This document shows positions 18,550-23,465 of a stretch of DNA of 23,465 nucleotides, one piece after another. The translations under genes were made by a program, and so were the position numbers. Source of the stretch: Pelagibacteraceae bacterium (lineage in GTDB: Bacteria > Pseudomonadota > Alphaproteobacteria > Pelagibacterales > Pelagibacteraceae). The stretch spans positions 1-23,465 of the forward strand of contig VTPF01000003.1 in the NCBI GenBank assembly GCA_008638025.1. Direction: 5' to 3'. Below the pieces are notes generated by a model. That model was not told the DNA's origin and did not search any database. It saw only the letters and a list, made by a program, of their open reading frames with translations. Numbering within the stretch: position 1 is the stretch's first letter; each line of letters opens with the position of its first letter.

Positions 18550-19137
18550 CTATTTATATAAACTAATTCTTAACTTTGAAGAAGACACATTAATTGGCTT
18601 ATTATTAATAAATATCCATTCGTTTTTTTTAGGCTTGTTTTTTATTAACTCAGCCAGATTTCTTCTGAAATTTGCATATTTTTTTGCTGAAAAAGAATCT
18701 AGAGCTTTTTTTTTGTAACCAGATCTATTCATAACAATAAGCGTACACAATGAAAATATTTTTGAATAATTGTTCCACTTATGAAAATTTATTAAGTTGT
18801 CTGCTCCAATTATAAAAAATAGATGATGATCTTTTTTCATTTTTTTCTTTAAATGCTTAATTATATTGATAGTAAAATCTGAATTTTTTATCTTGTCTGC
18901 TCTTAACAATGTTATTTTTTTTTCATTTTTGATAATTTTTTTGCATAAAGGTATTCTTTTTTTTTCATTAAAAAATGGATTATTTTTTTTTAATGGGTTT
19001 TGTTTTGTAATAGACCAAAATAGTTTATGAAGATTTAATTTTTTTATAACTATTTTTGATATGATTAAATGTCCTTTATGAGGTGGGTCAAAAGTTCCAC
19101 CTAAAAGTCCTAGGTTTTTTATACTGTTTTTATTCAA
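18550..19137 (-). CDS. nadD: Nicotinate-nucleotide adenylyltransferase
   Basis: NadD joins nicotinate mononucleotide and ATP to give deamido-NAD, the penultimate step of NAD synthesis. The 195-residue protein has the nucleotidyltransferase motif GGTFDPPHKGH near its N-terminus (14-24), the SITKQNPLK loop, IIGADNLINFHKW and the C-terminal SSSKLR (ISST.iR-type) motif. Translation begins at TTG, with TTGA shared between this start and the proA stop; no ATG, GTG or other good start lies before the catalytic motif. The sequence is extremely lysine-rich, which I read as AT-driven composition rather than decay, since all motifs are intact. Confidence 0.93.
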   Translation of the reverse strand: MNKNSIKNLGLLGGTFDPPHKGHLIISKIVIKKLNLHKLFWSITKQNPLKKNNPFFNEKKRIPLCKKIIKNEKKITLLRADKIKNSDFTINIIKHLKKKMKKDHHLFFIIGADNLINFHKWNNYSKIFSLCTLIVMNRSGYKKKALDSFSAKKYANFRRNLAELIKNKPKKNEWIFINNKPINVSSSKLRISLYK

Positions 19138-20393
19138 GGTCTTATTTGTCCAGTTCCTTTAACAATATATTTATATGTTGTTAGCTGTTCTAATCCAACA
19201 GGTCCTCTCGGATGAAGTTTATTTGTAGATATACCAACTTCTGCCCCTAATCCAAATTCATAACCATCAGCAAATTGGGTAGAGGTATTGTGCATGACAA
19301 TAGAGCTTGTTATTTCATTTAAAAATTTTTCAGCACTTTTTTTACTATTAGTAATAATAGATTCTGTGTGATTAGTTCCATATTTTTTTATATGATCTAT
19401 AGCTTCTTCGATATTTTTTACAATTTTTACAGAAATTATTGAGTCCAAATATTCAGTTTTCCAATCTTTCTCTTTAGCAAGTTTAGCTTTAGGAAAATAT
19501 TTTTTTACTGTTTTGTCACCTATAATCTCACAATTATTTTCATCTAACATGTTGAGTATTGGCTTCAAATGAGTGTTAATAATTTTATTATTGATTAATA
19601 ATGTTTCAGCTGCTCCGCAAATACTAGTTCTTCTTAATTTAGCATTGAATACAATTTTTTTGGCCATTTCTAAATCTGCATATCTATCAACATATACATG
19701 GCACAAGCCTTCCAAATGTCCGATGACTGGTACTTTTGAAAGTTCTAGTACTTTTTTTACAAGACCTTTTCCTCCTCTTGGGACTATCACATCAATATAA
19801 GACTTCATATTAGACAGTAAATAATCGACATTCTCTCTATTTGTTTTATTAATTAGTTGAATGCAGTCAGGATTAATTTTGTTTTTTTTAAGAACTTTTC
19901 TAAAAAGTTCAGCTAATATGGTATTTGAGTGAAAAGCTTCTGTTCCGCCTCTTAGGATTGCACAGTTGCCAGATTTAAAACATAAAATTGAGATATCAGC
20001 AGTAACATTTGGTCTAGCTTCATAAATGACACCAATTATTCCAATTGGCATTGTCACTCTTTGAATTGTGAGGCCATTAGGTCTTTTCCAAGAGCTTATA
20101 ATTTTTTTAGTTGGATCTTTGAGTTTTATAACTTCTTTTATGGATTTAATAATGGATTCGATCCGATCGTCATTGAGTATTGATCTATCGATAATATTTT
20201 CTTTTATTTTTTTGATTCTTGCTTGCTGAATATCTTTTTTGTTTGCTTGTAATAATTTATTTTTATTTTTTTTTATTTCAATTATATAATCCTTTAAAGT
20301 TTTGTTTTTTGTTTGTTCAGTTAAATTAACAATAGATTTTGAAGCTACAAGTGCTTTTTTTCCTAGATTATCTAAATAAGTATTTTTTTTCAT
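19134..20393 (-). CDS. proA: Glutamate-5-semialdehyde dehydrogenase (gamma-glutamyl phosphate reductase)
   Basis: ProA reduces gamma-glutamyl phosphate with NADPH to glutamate semialdehyde, step two of proline synthesis. The 419-residue protein belongs to the aldehyde dehydrogenase superfamily. It shows PIGIIGVIYEARPNVTAD (116-133), the cofactor-binding ILRGGTEA (146-153), VIVPRGGKGLV, HLEGLCHVYVD, and the catalytic cysteine C259 in RTSICGAAETLL. The length is typical. It begins with a TAATG overlap with proB and ends within the nadD start. Together with proB it gives a complete route to glutamate semialdehyde; proC would be elsewhere. Confidence 0.96.
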   Translation of the reverse strand: MKKNTYLDNLGKKALVASKSIVNLTEQTKNKTLKDYIIEIKKNKNKLLQANKKDIQQARIKKIKENIIDRSILNDDRIESIIKSIKEVIKLKDPTKKIISSWKRPNGLTIQRVTMPIGIIGVIYEARPNVTADISILCFKSGNCAILRGGTEAFHSNTILAELFRKVLKKNKINPDCIQLINKTNRENVDYLLSNMKSYIDVIVPRGGKGLVKKVLELSKVPVIGHLEGLCHVYVDRYADLEMAKKIVFNAKLRRTSICGAAETLLINNKIINTHLKPILNMLDENNCEIIGDKTVKKYFPKAKLAKEKDWKTEYLDSIISVKIVKNIEEAIDHIKKYGTNHTESIITNSKKSAEKFLNEITSSIVMHNTSTQFADGYEFGLGAEVGISTNKLHPRGPVGLEQLTTYKYIVKGTGQIRP

Positions 20394-21505
20394 TATTTAA
20401 TATCTTTAACTAAATTATCTATATGAATTACTTCTCCACGGGAAGAGTGTCCCAGAACTTTATTAATTTGATCACTTTTTAAACCTTTTATTTTTTTTAT
20501 ATCTTCGCTGGAATAAGAAGTAACTCCCAATCCAATTTTGTTTTTTTCCTGGTCTATGATGGACACAGTGTCTCCTCTTTGGAAAGAACCGTTGATGTCA
20601 GTTATTCCGACAGGTAACAAACTCTTTCCATTATTTAGAGCTTTAGCCGCTCCATTATCTACAGTAATAGATCCCTTAGTTTTAATAGTTCCCATGATCC
20701 ATTTTTTTTTTGCATTATGAGAATTTATTTTTGGAACAAACCATGTAAATTTTTTATTTTTTACAATGTGTTTGATTGGGTTATTAATTTTTCCAGAACT
20801 AATAAGCATATTACAGCCTGCATCCATACATATTTTTGCTGCTTCAATTTTTGTAACCATGCCACCAGAGCCATAATCACTAATACTTTTGGTTGCTGCT
20901 AGTTCTATAGATTTATTTATTTCAGTTACTTTTTCTATAAAAGTTGAATCCTTAAATTGGTTAGGATTTTTAGAATATAGGCCATCAATATCAGAAAGCA
21001 TTATAAGAGTATCGGCATTTGTTATTTGAGCAACTCTTGCAGCAAGTCTATCATTATCTCCATAACGTATTTCTGAAGTAGCGGTAGTGTCATTTTCATT
21101 TACTATCGGCACTATATTCATCATGAATAAATTAGTGATCGTATCTTTAGCATTAAGCGATCTTCTTCTATTTTCAGTATCTTCCAAAGTTAATAAAATT
21201 TGTGCAACGGTGATTTTTTTTCTTAAAAATGATTTTTTAAATAAATTCATTAATTCAATTTGTCCTACAGCAGCGACCGCTTGGTATTCTTTTAATTTTA
21301 GATTTTTTTTATTTTTTTTTAGAAGCTTACAACCAAGTGCAATTGCTCCCGATGTAACAATAATAACTTTTATTTTTTTATTTATTAAAAAATGGACATC
21401 ATCTATCAATTTATTAATCCAATCTTTTTTAAAATTTTCTGTTTTATCTACTAATGTAGAAGAGCCTATTTTAATTACGATGAGTTTTGATGTTAGTATG
21501 TTCAT
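20393..21505 (-). CDS. proB: Glutamate 5-kinase with C-terminal PUA domain
   Basis: ProB phosphorylates glutamate to gamma-glutamyl phosphate, the first and normally proline-inhibited step of proline synthesis. The 370-residue protein has the amino-acid-kinase domain (about 1-260) with KIGSS (12-16), TSGAIALG (51-58), NENDT (136-140), [11 protein letters not shown] and [17 protein letters not shown] domain follows (about 275-365; [28 protein letters not shown]), so it is the long two-domain form. Codons 62-68 contain two near-adjacent A runs on the coding strand (A9 and A8). The start overlaps the obgE stop (ATGA). Confidence 0.96.
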   Translation of the reverse strand: MNILTSKLIVIKIGSSTLVDKTENFKKDWINKLIDDVHFLINKKIKVIIVTSGAIALGCKLLKKNKKNLKLKEYQAVAAVGQIELMNLFKKSFLRKKITVAQILLTLEDTENRRRSLNAKDTITNLFMMNIVPIVNENDTTATSEIRYGDNDRLAARVAQITNADTLIMLSDIDGLYSKNPNQFKDSTFIEKVTEINKSIELAATKSISDYGSGGMVTKIEAAKICMDAGCNMLISSGKINNPIKHIVKNKKFTWFVPKINSHNAKKKWIMGTIKTKGSITVDNGAAKALNNGKSLLPVGITDINGSFQRGDTVSIIDQEKNKIGLGVTSYSSEDIKKIKGLKSDQINKVLGHSSRGEVIHIDNLVKDIK

Positions 21506-22473
21506 GATATGGCTCTTAATACTGTATTAATATTTTGTTTATTAAGAATAGATATTTCATAAAATTTCTTTTTAAAGAATTTTTTAAATTTTGTAAGTTT
21601 TTCATTTTTTTCTTTTTCTTCAAGTAAGTCTATTTTATTAAATACTACTATTTCTTTTTTTTTTAAAAGCTTTTCGCTGTATTGTTTTAATTCTTCTCGA
21701 ATTATTTTATAATTTTTTACCAAATCTTCTTCGTTAATATCTATAATATGCAATAGGCTGTTGCATCTTTCTATATGTTTTAAAAATTGATCCCCAAGTC
21801 CTATACCTTTGTGAGCCCCCTCAATTAAACCTGGTATATCTGCCAATACAATTTCTTTTTCATCAATTTGTACCACTCCTAAACTAGGGTTTAAGGTGGT
21901 GAATGGATAATTTGCAATTTTTGGTCTTGCCCTCGTAGAGATTGATAAAAAACTAGATTTTCCTGCATTTGGAAACCCAATTAATCCAACATCTGCTATA
22001 ATTTTAAGTTCCAACCAAACTGAAATTTCTTCACCCTCTTTTCCTTTAGTAAATTTCCGTGGAGCTCGGTTGGTTGAACTTTTAAATCTCGTATTTCCAA
22101 CTCCACCCAAACCACCCTTAGCTAAAACAAACTCTTCATTTTCTTTAGTAAAATCATAAATTAAAGTTTTTTTGTCTTCAGCGTAAACTTGAGTACCAAG
22201 AGGAACTCTTAAGTATAAATCTTTTCCACCATGACCAGTTTTATTATTTGAGCCACCTTTATCTCCATTTGTTGCTTTAAAATGCTGCGTGTATCTAAAG
22301 TCAATTAATGTATTTAATCCATTTACTGCTTTTAAAATAATAGAGCCGCCACTACCACCATCGCCTCCATTTGGACCTCCAAATTCAACAAACTTTTCTC
22401 TTCGAAAACTTGCTAAACCATTTCCACCATTACCAGCTTTGACATGAATTTTAGCTTGATCTAAAAATTTCAT
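21502..22473 (-). CDS. obgE: Obg-family GTPase (ribosome assembly)
   Basis: Essential GTPase that acts in 50S ribosome assembly and growth control. The 323-residue protein has the glycine-rich Obg fold (1-158; [31 protein letters not shown]). A G domain follows, with the P-loop GFPNAGKS (166-173), switch I NYPFTT (188-193), DIPGLIEGA (212-220) and NKID (279-282). The C-terminal OCT extension present in some species is absent, as is usual in short alphaproteobacterial forms. No Shine-Dalgarno sequence precedes the ATG. A perfect TATAAT lies only eight bases upstream (see the promoter entry). Confidence 0.96.
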   Translation of the reverse strand: MKFLDQAKIHVKAGNGGNGLASFRREKFVEFGGPNGGDGGSGGSIILKAVNGLNTLIDFRYTQHFKATNGDKGGSNNKTGHGGKDLYLRVPLGTQVYAEDKKTLIYDFTKENEEFVLAKGGLGGVGNTRFKSSTNRAPRKFTKGKEGEEISVWLELKIIADVGLIGFPNAGKSSFLSISTRARPKIANYPFTTLNPSLGVVQIDEKEIVLADIPGLIEGAHKGIGLGDQFLKHIERCNSLLHIIDINEEDLVKNYKIIREELKQYSEKLLKKKEIVVFNKIDLLEEKEKNEKLTKFKKFFKKKFYEISILNKQNINTVLRAIS

Positions 22474-22481
22474 AATTAGGA

Positions 22482-22487
22482 ATTATA
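22482..22487 (-). promoter_or_regulatory. Possible internal promoter -10 box before obgE
   Basis: A perfect TATAAT on the minus strand ends eight bases before the obgE ATG. With usual spacing, transcription would begin at or within two bases of the start codon, giving a leaderless message. The -35 position holds only a T-rich hexamer (CTTTTT/TTTTTT), so this is a weak call. Confidence 0.3.
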
Positions 22488-22491
22488 CGAA

Positions 22492-22518
22492 AATTAGTTC
22501 CTTAAAAAAGAACTGATT
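22492..22518 (-). repeat. Inverted repeat (hairpin) between rpmA and obgE
   Basis: Nine-base arms 22492-22500 and 22510-22518 (eight Watson-Crick pairs and one G-U-type pair) flank a nine-base A/T loop, directly after the rpmA stop. On the transcribed (minus) strand the stem is followed by only a short T stretch (TTTCG), so it could be a weak terminator or attenuator that lowers obgE transcription relative to rplU-rpmA, or an mRNA-stability element. Confidence 0.4.
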
Positions 22519-22520
22519 AT

Positions 22521-22775
22521 TTAATGAGGGATAACTGAAATATAGGTTTTTCCAAATTTTTTAGTTTGGAATTTTACTCTTCCACTTACTTTAGCAAAAA
22601 TTGTATGATCTTTTCCCATTCCAACATTTAATCCAGGATGCATTTTGGTACCACGCTGTCTTAAAATGATATTTCCAGGTATTACTATTTGCTCCCCATA
22701 CTTTTTTACTCCAAGTCTTCTACCGGCACTATCTCGACCGTTTCGCGTTGATCCACCTGCTTTTTTCGTTGCCAT
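22521..22775 (-). CDS. rpmA: 50S ribosomal protein L27
   Basis: L27 (bL27) lies near the peptidyl-transferase centre of the 50S subunit. The 84-residue protein begins [20 protein letters not shown] with the conserved flexible N-terminus; no Firmicute-type cleavable extension is present. It continues with [23 protein letters not shown] and [10 protein letters not shown]. The length is standard. The rplU-rpmA-obgE order is widespread in bacteria. A 17-base gap follows rplU; the preceding AAGAG may be a modest ribosome site. No intervening gene lies between rpmA and obgE. Confidence 0.97.
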   Translation of the reverse strand: MATKKAGGSTRNGRDSAGRRLGVKKYGEQIVIPGNIILRQRGTKMHPGLNVGMGKDHTIFAKVSGRVKFQTKKFGKTYISVIPH

Positions 22776-22792
22776 AATATGCTCTTATATAA

Positions 22793-23197
22793 TTATTTAT
22801 TTACTGTTTCAATTTTATTTTTATTTATTTCTGGTTTAGAAGCCTTTGGTTCAAATGTTGCTTCAGACAATAGCTTACCATCTTTTCCATAAATTTTCAT
22901 AATTTGTACTACTGAAATTTTTTGTCTATGCCCTTTTCTTCTTCTAGAATTTTGTCTTCTTCTTTTTGTAAAAGCAATTACAGTTCTATTTTTTGTTTGT
23001 TTTAAAATCTTAGCTTCTACTTTCGCTCCTTCTAAAAGAGGCGCTCCAATTTCTATATTGTTATCTTTATTTGTTAAAAGCACTTCATTAAAATTTATTA
23101 TCTGTCCTTCTTCCACAGTTAGCTTTTCTAATCTCAAAGTATCATTTGCTGAAACTTTATATTGCTTTCCACCTGTATGTATTACTGCGAATGTCAT
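22793..23197 (-). CDS. rplU: 50S ribosomal protein L21 with C-terminal extension
   Basis: L21 (bL21) binds 23S rRNA on the 50S subunit. The first 103 residues match the family (FAVIHTGGKQYKVS at 3-16, the RRRQNSRRRKGHRQ basic stretch near 80-93, and ISVVQI). The remaining 30 or so residues (KLLSEATFEPKASKPEINKN and on to the end) form a charged, probably disordered tail beyond the roughly 103-residue E. coli protein; tails here are common in alphaproteobacteria. First gene of a ten-gene minus-strand operon. Its short leader has no clear Shine-Dalgarno sequence. Confidence 0.96.
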   Translation of the reverse strand: MTFAVIHTGGKQYKVSANDTLRLEKLTVEEGQIINFNEVLLTNKDNNIEIGAPLLEGAKVEAKILKQTKNRTVIAFTKRRRQNSRRRKGHRQKISVVQIMKIYGKDGKLLSEATFEPKASKPEINKNKIETVNK

Positions 23198-23220
23198 AAT
23201 GTATTTTTAAAAGTAGGGGC

Positions 23221-23248
23221 AATATATCCAGCAACCTTATCATGTCAA
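23221..23248 (-). promoter_or_regulatory. Predicted sigma-70-type promoter of the rplU-rpmA-obgE operon
   Basis: On the minus strand a perfect TTGACA (23248-23243) is followed after 16 bp by TATATT (23226-23221, five of six matches to TATAAT). The start site would fall near 23214, about 17 bases before the rplU ATG, leaving no room for an autoregulatory leader. It is the best promoter match in the window and lies in the 70-bp gap (23198-23267). Confidence 0.7.
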
Positions 23249-23267
23249 GGCGTTAGATCGTAAATTA

Positions 23268-23465
23268 CTAAAAATTATCCTTGAGTTTTCTCAGTTTTGT
23301 GAAGACTTCAAGCTCAGATGCATTTTCTAATGATATTGCTTTTCGTATATTCTGATCGTTAAGCCTAAAAAAGATATTAGTTAAACTTTCCCCCCCAACA
23401 GTTGTGGGGATAGTTGGTTGACTATTGGATCGTTGTTGCAAAATTTCTTTATCTCTAATTTTAAG
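23268..23465 (-). CDS. Unrecognised protein, C-terminal 65 residues (5' part outside window)
   Basis: An open minus-strand frame enters from the right edge and ends at TAG (23270-23268). It reads LKIRDKEILQQRSNSQPTIP, then TTVGGESLTNIFFRLNDQN, then a charged amphipathic helix-like end (IRKAISLENASELEVFTKLR, KLKDNF). The other two frames on this strand are broken by stops within about 30 codons, and the composition resembles the neighbouring genes, so I think it is real coding sequence. I do not recognise the family. The stretch around QPTIPTTVGGE looks like a proline/threonine linker before a C-terminal helix. A G7 run on the coding strand encodes part of VGGE. It ends 20 bases before the -35 box of the rplU promoter, in the same direction. 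Confidence 0.55.
   Translation of the reverse strand, partial: LKIRDKEILQQRSNSQPTIPTTVGGESLTNIFFRLNDQNIRKAISLENASELEVFTKLRKLKDNF
23391..23409. repeat. GC-rich imperfect inverted repeat inside the partial gene
   Basis: On the plus strand CCCC-C-CAAC-A-GTTG-T-GGGG forms four plus four base pairs with one mismatch and a one-base centre. It contains most of a C7 tract (23390-23396). Such GC density is exceptional in this AT-rich window. No T tract follows on either strand, so it does not look like a terminator. Confidence 0.5.

Noticed and set aside
18550..19137. nadD as a decaying gene because of its extreme lysine content and TTG start
   Set aside because: All nucleotidyltransferase motifs are intact and length is normal; composition alone explains the oddity.
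22492..22518. Strong intrinsic terminator after rpmA
   Set aside because: The stem is mostly A/T and the following T stretch is short. The downstream genes continue on the same strand without another good promoter, so a full terminator is unlikely; I kept it as a hairpin only.

Overview
The window is a gene-dense, AT-rich chromosomal segment (about two thirds A+T by eye) from what looks like a streamlined alphaproteobacterium. The best match is a free-living marine SAR11-like (Pelagibacterales) lineage. The basis is alphaproteobacterial gene order on both strands, an F1 ATP synthase operon without F0 genes, lysine- and asparagine-rich proteins, and intact proline and NAD biosynthesis genes, which argues against a Rickettsiales parasite. 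With the calls below only about 335 of 23,465 bases (about 1.4 %) lie outside genes.

Layout. (1) Bases 1-8540, plus strand: mdh (5' end cut off)-sucC-sucD-sucA-sucB-lpd, one tightly packed operon running from 2-oxoglutarate through succinyl-CoA to succinate, with malate dehydrogenase at its head. (2) Bases 8537-9190, minus strand: a TalC-type transaldolase gene that meets lpd tail to tail and diverges from priA across 44 bp. (3) Bases 9235-16133, plus strand: the replication-restart helicase gene priA, then atpHAGDC, the whole F1 sector of ATP synthase, probably read from its own promoter at the end of priA. (4) Bases 23197-16126, minus strand: rplU-rpmA-obgE-proB-proA-nadD-rsfS-rlmH-ctpA-rppH, ten genes joining ribosomal proteins, ribosome-assembly or silencing factors, proline synthesis, NAD synthesis, a periplasmic protease and an RNA 5'-pyrophosphohydrolase. 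A good sigma-70-type promoter lies just upstream of rplU. (5) Bases 23268-23465, minus strand: the C-terminal end of a gene I do not recognise, carrying a C7/G7 tract and a GC-rich inverted repeat that stand out from the AT-rich surroundings.

How it works together. Blocks 1 and 3 are central energy metabolism (TCA oxidation and ATP synthesis). Block 4 is growth and translation with two small biosynthetic modules. Many neighbouring genes share or abut stop and start codons, so translational coupling is probably the main way expression is balanced. I found no mobile elements, CRISPR arrays, tRNA or rRNA genes, and no cluster resembling a new defence or biosynthetic system. This is essentially core genome. 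The items worth a second look are small-scale: a non-canonical zinc-ligand spacing in PriA, the absence of an EnvC-type gene between rlmH and ctpA, a possible leaderless obgE transcript, ribosome-binding-site strengths in the atp operon that follow subunit stoichiometry, and the odd GC-rich element in the partial gene at the right edge.
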